Below, one piece after another: positions 45,010 through 56,439 of a stretch of 64,000 nucleotides of DNA (position 1 is its first letter; each line of letters opens with the position of its first letter). The stretch lies in contig NC_091247.1 of NCBI RefSeq assembly GCF_042477335.2, positions 6,842,501 through 6,906,500 on the forward strand. Reading direction: 5' to 3'. Source of the stretch: Ovis canadensis. Its lineage: Eukaryota; Chordata; Mammalia; Artiodactyla; Bovidae. The notes under the pieces were generated by a model. It was not told where the DNA came from. It did no database searches and worked only from the letters and a program-made list of their open reading frames with translations. A program made the position numbers and the translations under genes.

Positions 45010-45560
45010 CACCGGCTTAATTGGGGATCTAATAGTTATTATTATTTATAACTCGATCTTGAACCCTCGCCAGGAGAGTGTGTTCACAGCCTGTACGATC
45101 CAGGCAGGCGTTAAATAATTAAACCAAGGGCCTAATCGGTGGTTAAACTCCCCATGGGCCCCCACTTCCTTAGTTCGCTGATTGCTGATATTTGGGGGGT
45201 GAAATATGACCATTTTTACGATCAAAGAGATCAGAGTTCCAAAGGCAAGAAACGAAAAAAAAAAAAAGGAGATGGGGGTGGGGGCTCTTCCAGTTTTCTT
45301 TTCCTCCGACTTAGTGGTCTGGTAAAGTTTCTTTAGACATGCAAAGATTTACACACCTTTCTGCAGGGAGCCTTAAATTACTCCCGATTCCTCACACATT
45401 TCCCTCGAGCAGCCAGGAACAGTAAGTCATTGAGAAATGGACCGGCCTCCCGGTAATCACTCGGCAGCCTTTGAGAAGGAGAATGCCTAATGACTTTTTT
45501 TTGAAGTGGAGGTCAAGGTTTTTTAAATAAAACAATCTGTATTAATGCAATTTCCTTTTT
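45010..45560. promoter_or_regulatory. Candidate enhancer upstream of PRRX2
   Basis: The most distinctive unique AT-rich block of the window, about 10.5 kb upstream of PRRX2. It is dense in homeodomain-type cores: TTAATTG at 45017-45023, TAATTAAA at 45116-45123, and CTAATAG and CCTAATCGG. A TCF/LEF-type GATCAAAGA lies at 45220-45228. No repeat, exon or long conserved frame explains it. Regulatory role is inferred. Confidence 0.45.
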
Positions 45561-46049
45561 AGCTGTGGCAATGGATTTTTTTTCCCCTCTTTTCTTTTTT
45601 TTCTTTGGCCAGGGTTGGGGGAGGGATGGGAGGCGGGAGTGGGGAAGAGCATGGCCATTTTTTCTCTCTCCAGACAATGTGCCCCTAAGGACATACATTT
45701 ATTTAAAATTCTGTATATCATCACCCTGTCAGGGCCTCCAAGTGGGACCCCGAGCCTCCCTCCTGGTTTGTTTCGTATCCCTGGGCCGTGTGGACGGCCC
45801 AGCAGGCTGGCTGCTGGGGCTTGCCACTGGTCTTCCTGCTCCTTCCCCTAGGGCGGCTGGACCCCTGCCCTGTGTGGCCCCCACCCCCACCCTGTCTGAT
45901 CACCCAGCTCTCAGTGCAGCCCTTTGGCCTCTGGTCCCTCACCGTCCCATCCCACCCCACCTAGCTGCTTCCCACCGCTCAGCGTGGGGTGGGGAGCCCC
46001 CCTCAGGTTCCTGGAGACCTTCTTTCCCTGCCCTCCGAGAAGACATGAC

Positions 46050-46240
46050 TCCACGGTTACGCAGTGACAGACTGGCATAACCACCCCAGACAGCGCCGAG
46101 TTCCAGTCCCAACTTGGGCACTCTCCAGTTCCCCGCCCAGTTTCCCTAAATCTTCCTTTATTTATCTGTCCAATGGGAGGATAAAAAGAATTAATTACCT
46201 GTACCCCTTGGGTCACCACAAGGCTGCAGAACGCCTCTGC
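46050..46240 (+). mobile_element. MIR
   Basis: CCAGTTTCCCTAAATCTTCC, TGTCCAATGGGAGGATAAAA. Confidence 0.55.
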
Positions 46241-46342
46241 TGGTCATCCCTAACCTGTGCCGGATGCCTGCCCCCCCAGAGCACACTCCACTTATTATAG
46301 CGGCCACATCACCACCGCCATTACTCCCCCAGACCTAGAGCA

Positions 46343-46550
46343 GGCTTGCCTGGTGGCTCAGCAGTAAAGAATCCGCCTGCCAATGCAGGAGTCACAGGTT
46401 CCATCCCTGGGTCAGGAAGATCCCCTGAAGAAAGAAATGGCAACCCCCTCCAGTATGCTTGCCTGGGAAATCCCATGGACAGAGGAGCCTGGTAAGCTCT
46501 AGTCCCTGGGGTCACAAAGAATCGGAGGTGACTTAGCAACTAAACAACAA
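46343..46550 (+). mobile_element. Bov-tA SINE
   Basis: GCTTGCCTGGTGGCTCAGCA to GACTTAGCAACTAAACAAC. Confidence 0.86.
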
Positions 46551-46888
46551 AAACTACAGGCCTAGAGCAGAGCCCTAGGGCAGGACCAGGCCTGTTTCCA
46601 CACCTGCCCCCACACCCCACCACTCCCACCCAGCCTCAGCTCACAAGCTGGTCCATCCAAATGCAGGGGTTAGTGCCTCTATCAACACATTTTCACTGAT
46701 TGCCTTCCAGTCCTGGGAGTCGGCTGGAGCACGGGGGATAGAGCAGTGACCCAGACAGCCTGGTCCTGCAGAGATGTCAGTAAGCCAGTCTCAGCAGAGA
46801 AGTGAACAGATTAAAGCTCCACGTGGGAGAGGGCTGCGGGAGGGCACCGGGGAGGGCTTCCCCAAGGAAGCTGTGCTAAACTGACTCT

Positions 46889-46996
46889 TGAAGCCTGCCT
46901 GGAGAATTCCAAGGACAGAGGAGCCTGGCGGACTACAGTCCCTAGGGTTGCAAAGAGTCAGGCACAACTGAGTGACTAACACTTTCCACTTTGCAG
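46889..46996 (+). mobile_element. Bov-A 3' fragment
   Basis: Only the Bov-A tail is present (GCCTGCCTGGAGAATTCC to CTGAGTGACTAACACTTTCC). Confidence 0.75.
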
Positions 46997-47849
46997 GTTA
47001 CAGGGGACAGAGTCTAGGGGCAGCCAGGCAGGAGACCCAGCACATGCGAAGGACCCACAGCCTCCAACCTTACCTGTTCCAAGCATCCTTTTTGTTCTTG
47101 CTCTGCCTCGCTTTCCCCTCCCAGCCAAGGGCTTAAATGACCTTTTTCAACTGCTCTGCATACACCAAGGTCATGAGGCATCCATTCCACAGGCAGGTGC
47201 CACCCTCCTCCCTGTGCCTGTTCTGGGCTGGACCTGGGACCACGGCAGGGACCAGGCTGCCCTCTGGACTCACACCCTGCAGATGAAGCGTGAAGACGCA
47301 TACTGAACTCAGGGCAGAACTTCAGCCATCCTGGGCAGGGATGGGAAGGTGGGATCCGGGAAAGGACCCCAGGCTGTGCAGGCTAGTGGGGATGTATTGG
47401 GTTTTAGGGGAGGAAGAGAATTAGCCCAGAGGTTGTCTGACCAGAGGAAAGACCCAGCCCTGGCAGGGGACTCTGGGGCCTGGGGGGTGGGAGTTGGCAG
47501 GCTTGGGGAAGTCCAGGGGCAGGGTTTCTAATGTGCAGGCATCTGGCTGCGAGGGAACTAGGTTAGTGTCAGATGGCTCAGCCACTGGGGTCAAGGCCAG
47601 GAGGCTGCCCACCCATTCCCCTGCCCGTGAATACCCACACTGGCCTGGCTTGGGGCTGCAGCCTAGGTGGGGTCTGGAGAGTCCCACTCCACAGGGGTAA
47701 GAGATAGACAAGGCCTCTGACCTCACCCCCTCTCTCAGTCAGCTCTTGCCCACGAAAGCCTAAGCTTGTGCCCAGCACTAGTTGCCCAGAAAAGGAATCG
47801 CAGTCACTGTGACCCACGCAGCACGTCTGGGCAGAATCCAGGAAAGTCT

Positions 47850-47985
47850 GGGATCAAACCCCGGTACTGCCACCCACCCGTGTGCTCTGCGACGCTAGGC
47901 AAGTCACTTCTCTCTCATCTGTACCTACACTTCCGGAGGATTCACCCACAATGCATTTCAAGCTGGGCAGGGCCTTGATAAACGC
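47850..47985 (+). mobile_element. MIR
   Basis: GCTAGGCAAGTCACTTCTCT. Confidence 0.6.
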
Positions 47986-48374
47986 TGGCTTGAGGAGGGA
48001 CCCTTGGCTGAGCGTGTGGATTTCTGGGATTTTCTGGAACCTACTCTCTGGGTCTGCGAAGTAGACCTTGACCTCTGGTCACTGCTGACTCCCCTGAGGC
48101 CGAATCCCAGGGAACAGCTCCCCGCGCCGCCCCCAGGCCTCTTCTGCCCTGGCTCTCCCGTCCCTGCCTCTGCCCCTGTGTTCAGCCAGCTCCTCTGCCT
48201 CTGTGCCTTCTCCACGGTTTCCCTGTCTTTGGTTTCCCTCCGTCTTTGTCTGCCAGGAACTGTGTCCCGGAGGAACCAATACTCCAGGGCTTTTCTGTGT
48301 CCCTTTTCCAGAAATGGGGAGAGGGAGGCAGGGAATGAGAGAAAGAGAAGAGAGGAGGGGAAAAAATCAAAGCG

Positions 48375-48485
48375 CACATATTGGTTCCAGATGTGGCTCT
48401 CTCTCCCAGCCCTCTCCAGCAATTTAATTAAATTCCCCCAGACAGCCAGGAGGGTTTCTTAATGATCAAATTTCCCGGCTCCCCT
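48375..48485. promoter_or_regulatory. Candidate element with a 14-bp AT palindrome
   Basis: AATTTAATTAAATT at 48421-48434 is a perfect palindrome with overlapping homeodomain TAAT cores. CTTAATGATCAAATTT follows 25 bases later. The surrounding DNA is GC-rich and repeat-free. Confidence 0.3.
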
Positions 48486-49224
48486 CCTAGAACGGGCCCT
48501 CTCTGTCTCCCTGACGGATGGCCGACGGGACTCTTCCTGCCGTCAGCTTTGCCAAGCAGGGCCCACGGCGGTGGAGTGGGGTGGGGTAGGGGCTTCCCCG
48601 GAGCACAAAGGACCCTGCTCTGTGCCCCCCTCTGTCTCCCTCCATCCCCAAGGGCTCTGAGCCCTCCTGAGCCTTCCCTTGGCAGAGCCTCGCACTCAGC
48701 TGAGCTGCAAGGGGTGGAGGGCTCTGAGTGGTTCTTGCCCTGAGCTCCACCTCTGGGCCAGCCTGCCAGGAACTGAGGCCAAGCGGGCGACAGTGGGGGT
48801 CAGATGGGGAGTCTGGGTGAATCAAGACTCTGGGTTCACAGACCAGTGAGGCATGGGGCAGGCTCAGACCTCTTGGGCACCCTCCCCAACCCATTTTGGC
48901 AAGGAGATAGACTAAGGCTCATTGAGGGCAAGGCCTGGGCCGAGATTACAGATACCTGCCTGCCAAGGATGGAAAGGCATATACAGATGGTCTAGCATTT
49001 AGGTGGAGAGGATGTGCCCAGAGGAGGCCTGGGATGGTTCCCACATGTGAAGTTCAGTGTCCTTCTCAGTAGGACCCCTGACTTCTGGAGCAGGAAGGAA
49101 TCTAGGTGAGCCTCGAAACCACCATTTTCTTGTGCCCATGAGGCAGCTAAGTTGAGAACAAGCCAGGCCAGACCGCAGGCCCCAAACCTCCTCCCATCTT
49201 GAGATGGGGGTCCTGAGGGGCTCT

Positions 49225-49545
49225 GCACGGGCTGAACATTTGTATTCCCCACCCAGCAAATTCATACATGAACACCCTAACCTCCAATGCGATGGCGTTA
49301 TAAAGTGAGACCATTGGAAGGCGTCACCTTAGATGAGGTCATGAGGGTGGAACCCCCACAATAGGATTAGTGCCCTATGGTCACGTGAGCACACAGGGGA
49401 TGGCGGCCACCTACAAGCTGGAAGAAGAGGCCTTGGAATGAAACCTGCCTTGCTGGCATCTTGATCTTGAACTTCTCAGCCTCCAGAACTATGAGAAATG
49501 AATGTCTATGGTTGGAGCCACCTAACCTATGGCGCTAAGACAGGC
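49225..49545 (+). mobile_element. Ancient interspersed repeat
   Basis: CATTTGTATTCCCCACCCAG, GATGAGGTCATGAGGGTGGA, CAGCCTCCAGAACTATGAG. This is a very common old mammalian repeat; I do not assign the family. Confidence 0.6.
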
Positions 49546-50361
49546 TGCAGGTACCTTCTCTCCCTGTTCTCCTTCTGATCCCTAAGGACTCACCTCTTCT
49601 GGAAGAGGCTCGGGGGTCAGGTGAGGCCTCCGATGTGGGCACACAAGGACGGCAGAGAAAGGGGAGGGGTCCCTCAACATCCCCTCTGCGGCTCTGGGCT
49701 GCCCATCTTGGGGCTTTGTCAGGGGCTAGCTCAGCCCACAGCTGGCTCTCATAGGCCCCACATCAGGACCACTTGGCAACGTCTGGATGCAGAATGCGGT
49801 GGGGACATGTCAGGGAGGAGGCTGCCCTTGGAGCAGGGGCTGCAGCCGGCAGGGCTGGACTTCCTGGAGGGGGCAGGTGGTGGGAAAAAGCAGGGTAAAG
49901 ATGGGGGCAGAGATGTCCCTGGGGGTTGGGGGGTCTTGAAAATGCTCCTGAGTGCTTCCTAGGAGAGACACAGAACGAGGGAGGGGACAGGGCAGTCTTT
50001 CCCCGCCCAGCCCAGATCCTTCTGGCCACTCCTGCTCCCAGTCCCCTGGTCCCTCAGCTGCCCTCTGAGCCCCACAGAGGGCCAGGCCCTTCAGCGTGGG
50101 GACTGCAGCCAAGCAGGCTGGGCCGCTTGTGAGGGTTGCTGGGGGTCAGGGTGGGGTCAGGTGTGGGGGAGGGGAAAGGAGACAGAGAGGAGTTTGGGGG
50201 GAGCACACACAGGAGAAAGCCCAGGGTGGCGGCGGTGGCCCCACGGCCTCACCAGAGGGGGTCCGCCCAGTCTGCCTCTCTGCCGGGACCGCCAGGCCTG
50301 TGGCTCGCAGCCCCACTGAGGAGAGGAGGGAGACTAGCCCTGGTGCGGACTGCTGTGTTCT

Positions 50362-50570
50362 CCAAGTGGTGGCTCAGATGGTATAGAATCTGCCTGCAAT
50401 GCAGGAGACCCAGGTTCGCTCCCTGGGTCCGGAAAATCCTCTGGAGAAGGAAAGGGCAACCCGCTCCAGTATTCCTGCCTGGAGAATCCCATAGACAGAG
50501 GAGCCTGGCGGGCTACATACAGTCCATGGAATCGTAAAGAGTTGCACACGACTGAGTGACTAACTAATAC
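50362..50570 (+). mobile_element. Bov-tA SINE
   Basis: Plus-strand copy (AAGTGGTGGCTCAGATGG to CACACGACTGAGTGAC). Confidence 0.85.
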
Positions 50571-50744
50571 CAAGTATCTTACTGTAAGGAAACTGCCAAA
50601 TTGAAAGAGAGAGAGAAATAAAAGGGGAGGGGGGTTTTACCAATTTCCCCCTCCAGGGCCCCCCTCCTGGCTGCCAACAGGGGGCACTGGGAAGGTAGGG
50701 TGCTGGGCTGGGGCCATGGCATTGGCCCTCCTGCAGCCTCAGCC

Positions 50745-50930
50745 CTGAGTGTGTGTGCACTCGTGTGTGAACGCGTGTGCATGACTGTGTCTCAGCAAGT
50801 GAGTGCGTGTGAGAATGTCTTGCGAGTGTGAATGCAGTGGCACACGCACGTGTGGGTGTGCGAGGGTGCCTGTGTGTGAAAGTGAGCATGAGCGTGTGTG
50901 AGCGTGTAAAAGGGTGAGCAGGAGTGTGGG
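50745..50930. repeat. Imperfect TG-rich simple repeat
   Basis: Degenerate GTGTGTG/GTGAGTG repeats; it generates spurious His/Thr-rich frames on the minus strand. Confidence 0.8.
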
Positions 50931-51165
50931 GGGAGGGCAGCGGGAGAGAGTGTGGGGGGCCATGGCTGGGCAGGCGGTGGGTTTCCAGGGAGATGCCAAG
51001 GGCCAGGCTCAGGCTCGAGGCCTGGGGAGCCGCTTGCTGGCCGGCTGCCCTGGAGCAGGTCAGTCCTCTCTGCAGGCCTTGGTCTCCTGGACTAGGACCC
51101 AGGAATATGGCTGCCGCTTTCTTCCTGGGGTGTTCTGACCAGTCGATGGGACCTCCACGTGAAGT

Positions 51166-51356
51166 GAAATGAAGTGAAAGTCGCTCAGTCATATCTGACT
51201 CTTTGTGACCCCATGGACTACACAGTCCATGGAATTCTCCAGGCCAGAATACTGGAGCGGGTAGCCTTTCCCTTCTCCAGGGGATCTTCCCAACCCAGGG
51301 ACTGAACCCAGGACCCACACTGCGGATTCTTTACCAGCTGAGCCACCAGGGAAGCC
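51166..51356 (-). mobile_element. Bov-tA SINE
   Basis: Complete minus-strand copy ending GCCACCAGGGAAGCCC. Confidence 0.87.
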
Positions 51357-51476
51357 CAAGAATACTTCCCAAGAACACTGAAGTGGGTAGCCTTTCCCTT
51401 CTTCAGGGGATCTTCCCAAGCCAGGGATCAAACACAGGTCTCCTGATTCTTTACCAGCTGAGCCCCAAGGGAAGCC
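51357..51476 (-). mobile_element. Bov-tA SINE fragment
   Basis: Head half of a second copy in the same orientation, missing the Bov-A end. Confidence 0.75.
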
Positions 51477-51689
51477 ATGCAGAGCTTCTAATCTGATGCA
51501 TGGGCCCAGGACGCCCTCCACCAGAGGCTGCTGCTGTCACCAGTGTGCCACTCATACGGTCAACCTGGGCCCTGCGGTGCCAGAGGACTGGGGAGGGCAG
51601 CTGGGGGAGGCGGGGGCGTTCAGGAGGGCCTCGGGGGAGGTGACTTGTGTGCTGGGAAGGATGTCCCTGGGTGAAGTTGGGAGAAAAAG

Positions 51690-51867
51690 TTTTTTAAATT
51701 AATTTATTTATTTGGCTGCGCTGGGTCCCAGTCCCAGGACGCAGAATCCCCGATCTTCAGCTCTGATATGTGAACCCTTAGTTCAAGTGGGGTCTAGTTC
51801 CCCGACTAAAGGCTGGACCCGGGCCCCCTGAACAGAGTCCTGGTTACTGGGCCACCAGGGGAGTCCC
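51690..51867 (-). mobile_element. CHR-type SINE
   Basis: ATTTATTTGGCTGCGCTGGG to GCCACCAGGGGAGTCCC. Confidence 0.75.
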
Positions 51868-52014
51868 AGGAGGAGAGAAGTTTCTGGGAACAGACCATGC
51901 TCTGGTTCTCTACGGTCTTGCCTTCAACCCCCAGGAGTAAGAGGGTTCAGGGCCGGATCCTGCCTCTGGCTGGTTTAGCATTTTGAGTCTCAGGTAAGAC
52001 CCAGTCCTTGGTAA

Positions 52015-52590
52015 GAAGGTGGAAAATACACAGAAGCACAAAGAAGGTCAAAGTTTCCCTGATCCCAGCCCCTAGAAATAGTCACCGCTAACATCTCAGT
52101 ACGGGACCATTGAGAATTACTCCTGGGGACTACCCTGGTGATCCAGTGGTTAAGATTCTGTGTTTCTAATGCAGGGGGTGTGGGTTTGATTCCTGGTTGG
52201 GGAACAAGGATCCCAGATGCCATGCAGCACAACCAAAAATTTAAAAATAAATAGAAGAATTAGTCCTTCCCATGCACACATGTACACACACACACTTTTT
52301 CCCAAGTGGGATCAGACAGTACCTACTGTTCTGTAACTTACTTTGCTGAGCTTCTATAGAACAGAATCGACCATGTGGTAAGCCCCATATGTCAGCTGTT
52401 TTCACTGTTAGTGTTGAAAAGCTGGAGAGACTACACTTCTCTCCTTATTTTGGTCGACCCTTTTTCATCCTTTGTGACATGCCTGTACATGTCCTTTGAT
52501 CATTCTTCTCTTAGTGTTTTCGTTTTCTTCTTGTTGATTTTCAACAGTTCTTTATATATGAAGGTTATCCCCTTCTGTGTGTTAGGTACT
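52015..52590. mobile_element. Old L1-derived sequence split by a CHR SINE
   Basis: AAAATACACAGAAGCACAAAG before the SINE, and GTCCTTTGATCATTCTTCTC with TTTCAACAGTTCTTTATATA after it, look L1-derived. Orientation uncertain. Confidence 0.45.
52126..52250 (+). mobile_element. CHR-type SINE
   Basis: GGGGACTACCCTGGTGATCC to CAACCAAAAATTTAAAAATA. Confidence 0.8.
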
Positions 52591-53029
52591 CAGAGTAACT
52601 CCCTGGGGAGGAGGGGGCAGGGACAGACCCTGCTAGGGTCTGAGCACTGGGTGCTTGGCCCCAGGCCCACTGCCTGCTAAGAAGCCTGGAGTTGGGTGGC
52701 AGGAAGTGGCTGGACTGGCAGGATAGTGAGAGGCAGGGGAAAAAAGAGAAGGTTCAGAGCTGAAATGAGAGTCTCTGAGTGACAGAGCCTTAATGGGAGG
52801 CAGATGGAGGAAACAGGATTGCCCTTGCTGACGGGAAGGAGGTCATGGGTCACAGAGCTTTCTAAAGATAGGAGTCTGGGAGACGGGCAGGCGACAGGGC
52901 CTACTCCATGGTGTGGTGCCCAGGGGCTGGGACAGAGCAGGGGTCAGCCCCTCCCTTCTGCATGTCCAGACCCTCTCAGGCCCAGAAGCAGAAGAGCTGC
53001 AGGCACCTGACCCCTGGAGGCCAGGTATG

Positions 53030-53400
53030 TGGAAGAGACCCCCAAACTTGGGTTAATGACCCAGCCCGGCTGTGTAGCATTAGGCAAGCACTCAAATCTC
53101 TCTGAGCCTTAGTTTCCTTGTTGAAAAGGGTGTAATACCAACACCTACTTATTGCTGTTCAGTCTCTAAGCCATGTCTGACTCTTTGAAACCTCATGGGC
53201 TGCAACACGCCGGGCTTCCCCGTCCTTCACTATCTCCCAGCATTTGCTCAAATTCATGTCCATTGAGTCAGTGATGCCATCCAACCATCTCATCCTCTGT
53301 CACCCTCTTTAGGAGGGTATATTAAGATAAGTATGTCAAACGTTACTATAGAACGGGCTCAGTAAATAAAAGTTAACTTGTGATTGTTACTGTTCTAATC
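53030..53400 (+). mobile_element. MIR split by a BovB fragment
   Basis: MIR left part ends near 53150 after GAGCCTTAGTTTCCTTG. The right part resumes near 53315 (GGGCTCAGTAAATAAAAG at about 53356). Confidence 0.68.
53150..53315 (-). mobile_element. BovB/Bov-A 3' fragment
   Basis: TTGCTGTTCAGTCTCTAAGC to CCATCTCATCCTCTGTCACC, minus strand. Confidence 0.75.
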
Positions 53401-53559
53401 ACTAGACACTTATTCTTTTCTTGCTGGTAGAGGCCATTGGCGGCATCAAGGATCTCTTCATTGGCTCCAACTCTGTCAGAGCCAAAGGCCTTTGAGTTAT
53501 AGGTGGGGAAACTGAGGCCCAGCATCCAGAAGGGCCATACCTGGGGTCATCCACTGGAG

Positions 53560-54870
53560 TGGCTGTGTATCCTCCAAAGAGATATTTTAGATCCTAATCT
53601 TGAGGAACCTATGACCATGGTCTTATTTGGAAATAAGGTTTTTGCAAATATAATCAAGTTACGGTGAATTCATACTGGATTAGGGTGGGCCCGCAATCCA
53701 GTGACTGGTGCCGTTTAGAAAAGACAGGGAGATCTGGGCACAGACACAGATGCAGGAAAGAAGGCCGCGTGGAGACAGAGGCGGGCAGAGATCAGTTCAG
53801 TTCAGGTGCTCGGTCGTGTTCAACTCTTTGCGAACCCGTGGACAGCAGGCCTCCCTGTCCATCACCAACTCCTGGAGTTTACTCAAACTCATGTCCATCC
53901 AGTCAGTGATGCCATCCAGCCATCTCATCCTCTGCTGTCCCCTTCTCCTCCTGCCCTCAATCTTTCCCAGCATCAGGGTCTTTTCCAATGAGTTAGCTCT
54001 TTGCATCAGGTGGCCAGAGTATTGGTTTCAGCTTCAACATCAGTCCTTCCAATGAACAGTCAGGACTGATTTCCTTTAGGATGGACTGGTTGGATCTCCT
54101 TGCAGTCCAAGGGACTCTCAAGAGTCTTCTCCAACACCATAGTTCTAAAGCATCAATTCTTTGGCGCTCAGCTTTCTTCACAGTCCAACTTTCACATCCA
54201 TACGTGACCACTGGAAAAACCATAGTTTTGACCAGACGGGCCTTTGTTGGCAAAGTAATGTCTCTGCTTTTGAATATGCTATCTAGGTTGGTCATAACTT
54301 TTCTTCCAAGGAGCAAGTGTATTTTAATTTCATGGCTGCAATCACCATCTGCAGTGATTTTGGAGCCCCCCCCCAAATACAGTCTGTCACTGTTTCCACT
54401 GTTTCCCCATCTATTTGCAATGAAGTGATGGGACCAGATGCCATGATCTTAGTTTTCTGAATATTGAGCTTTAAGCCAACTTTTTCACTCTCTTTCACTT
54501 TCATCAAGAGGCGCTTTAGTTCTTCACTTTCTGCCATAAGGGTGGTGTCATCTGCATATCTGAGGTTATTGATATTTCTCCCGGCAATCTTGATTCCAGC
54601 TTGTGCTTCTTCCAGCCCAGCGTTTCTCATGATGTACTCTGCATATAAGTTAAATGAGCAGGGCGACAATATACAGCCTTGATGTACTCCTTTCCCTATT
54701 TGGACTCAGTCTGTTGTTCCACGTCCAGGCAGAGATCAGGTGATACCGACATAAGCCATGCCCAGAGATGCTAAAAACCTTCTCCATTGTCTTCAGAGGG
54801 AGCATGGCCCTGTGGACAATTTGAGGTCAGAGTTCTGGCTCCCAGGACTGGGAGAGAACAGATTTCTGTT
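53560..54870 (+). mobile_element. Ancient interspersed repeat, split by a BovB insertion
   Basis: CCTATGACCATGGTCTTATT before and GATTTCTGTTGTTTTAAGCC after the BovB belong to the same old repeat type as at 38,425-39,085. Family not assigned. Confidence 0.6.
53796..54727 (-). mobile_element. BovB, 5'-truncated, with perfect TSD
   Basis: About 0.93 kb BovB 3' end covering the RT YADD region to the TTCAGTTCAG tail. Flanked by a perfect 12-base duplication GGCAGAGATCAG at 53784-53795 and 54728-54739. Confidence 0.92.
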
Positions 54871-55375
54871 GTTTTAAGCCACCCAGTTCCTGGTGCTTTG
54901 TTGTCACAGCCTCAAGGAATGAATGAAGCCAGGGTAGAGGCTGGCCTCGGGCCAGGCTGAGTCCACCCATCCCAGTTCTGCCCTGGACCCTATAGAATGG
55001 TCTAGAAGATGGGCCTCCTGCAGTTACTGACCACATGCTCTAGCCTTCTCCAGGCCCCTTAGGCCCCTCACCTGTGCCATGGAGCAAGTGACTTGGGGTC
55101 AAACAGGGCTGTGAAACCCGGGGGTCACTTGGGGGTGCCTGTGCCATTCAGGGCCCCGGGATCAACTGAGGGGTGGGGTGTGAATCCTTTAAAAAGGGGC
55201 AAACATCCCCAGACTCCCAAGGGAACTCCTGTAGAGACTGAGGTGCGCCAGAGCCAGGGCCCCATCCAGAGGGATCTTGTTGCCACAGGAATTTGGGCCC
55301 AGGTGTCCAGTCTTCCGATTTTACATGACAAGCTGGAAATCTCCGCTTCTGTGTGAGTAAAATAACTTTTGGACT

Positions 55376-55410
<35 letters not shown>
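55376..55410. repeat. (TG)n microsatellite
   Basis: About 16 TG units at the 3' tail of the neighbouring minus-strand Bov-tA. Confidence 0.95.
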
Positions 55411-55411
<1 letters not shown>

Positions 55412-55590
55412 GTCGCTCAGTCGTGTCCAACTTTTTGCGACCCCATGGACTGTAGCCTACCAGGCTCCTCTGTCCGTGGAATTCTCCAGGCAAGAATACT
55501 GGAGTGGGTTGCCATTTCCTCTTCCAGGGGATCTTCCCGACCCAGGGATCGAACCCAGGTCTCCTGAATTACAGGCAGATTCCCTGCTGA
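55410..55590 (-). mobile_element. Bov-tA SINE
   Basis: TTAGTCGCTCAGTCGTGTCC to GAATTACAGGCAGATTCCC. Confidence 0.86.
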
Positions 55591-56189
55591 TCCCCCTACC
55601 ACTTTTCTTGCTCCTTTAGGCAATGGAGGGGGAAGCAAAATTAGGTCTTCTGAGACCTGATGGGGATTTTAAAGGTTCATCTCTTGATCTGCACAACAAC
55701 CTTGTGAACTGAAGAATTATAAGCAAGCAATTGTCCAGCCCTTGCTGCATACTGGACCCTGCTGGGTCCCCATCGCTGGCCTGGAAGGCTTTGGATTGCG
55801 TTTTTCTTGGTGGCCGGGGTCGGGGATGGGGGAGCCCTACTCTACCCATTTTTTTATGTTTAATTGTAGGCACATGGGGTTGTCTTTAAATTCATCTCTA
55901 AACGTTTTCCACTTCCTTCAAGACTTGTCCCTGAGGAGTGTCAGGTGGGAGAGACTCCCAAGCCCACGTGGTGGAGGGTGGGGGCGATGGGAGACCAAGG
56001 CTGCCACCTGAGCGGCTGGGACTGGCACACCCCTTCACGACGAGCTATCCAGAATCACGAAGGCATCAAGGCTCCACCCTGGGCCTCAAGGTTGTGGACG
56101 TTCGAATGCAAGGCCCAAGGCCAGACACTACTTCTTAGAAAAGTGGCCCCAGCCTTGGGCTCATTCCTGTTAGATTCAGCTGACAGTAA

Positions 56190-56280
56190 CAGAGCTCTTG
56201 ACCCAAGATCTTGCGTGGGTTTGATTATCCCCATTTTACAGATGAAGAAAGTAAAGTTCATTGAGTCCATCAAGGCAGAA
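56190..56280 (-). mobile_element. MIR fragment
   Basis: CCCCATTTTACAGATGAAGA. Confidence 0.6.
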
Positions 56281-56439
56281 AGTGGAAGCCCCAGTAGGCT
56301 GCAAGGGCTAAGGAATCGTCCCCATCGCCCGTCAGGGTGAGTGTGGTCCAGTCAGCCTGGGGAGAAGGTGAAAGCCAGGCCCAACCGTGGTCCGACCCAA
56401 CTCCCACCCAAGTCGGGGGCACCGGGGGTCCTTCCTGGG

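Larger units (their letters stand above)
34931..56439. other. PRRX2-ASB6 intergenic region
   Basis: No exon is recognisable. Repeats and candidate elements are listed separately. Stretches over 300 bases in which I see nothing else are about 35,000-35,900, 42,200-43,290, 43,970-44,330, 44,540-45,000, 45,560-46,050, 47,000-47,840, 47,990-48,370, 48,490-49,220, 49,550-50,360, 50,930-51,160, 52,600-53,020 and 54,870-55,370. Part of the first kilobase may belong to an extended PRRX2 5' region. Confidence 0.7.

Noticed and set aside
50560-51318. 252-codon His/Thr-rich minus-strand frame
   Set aside because: It spans a Bov-tA, a TG-rich simple repeat and a second SINE; no single origin and no homology.
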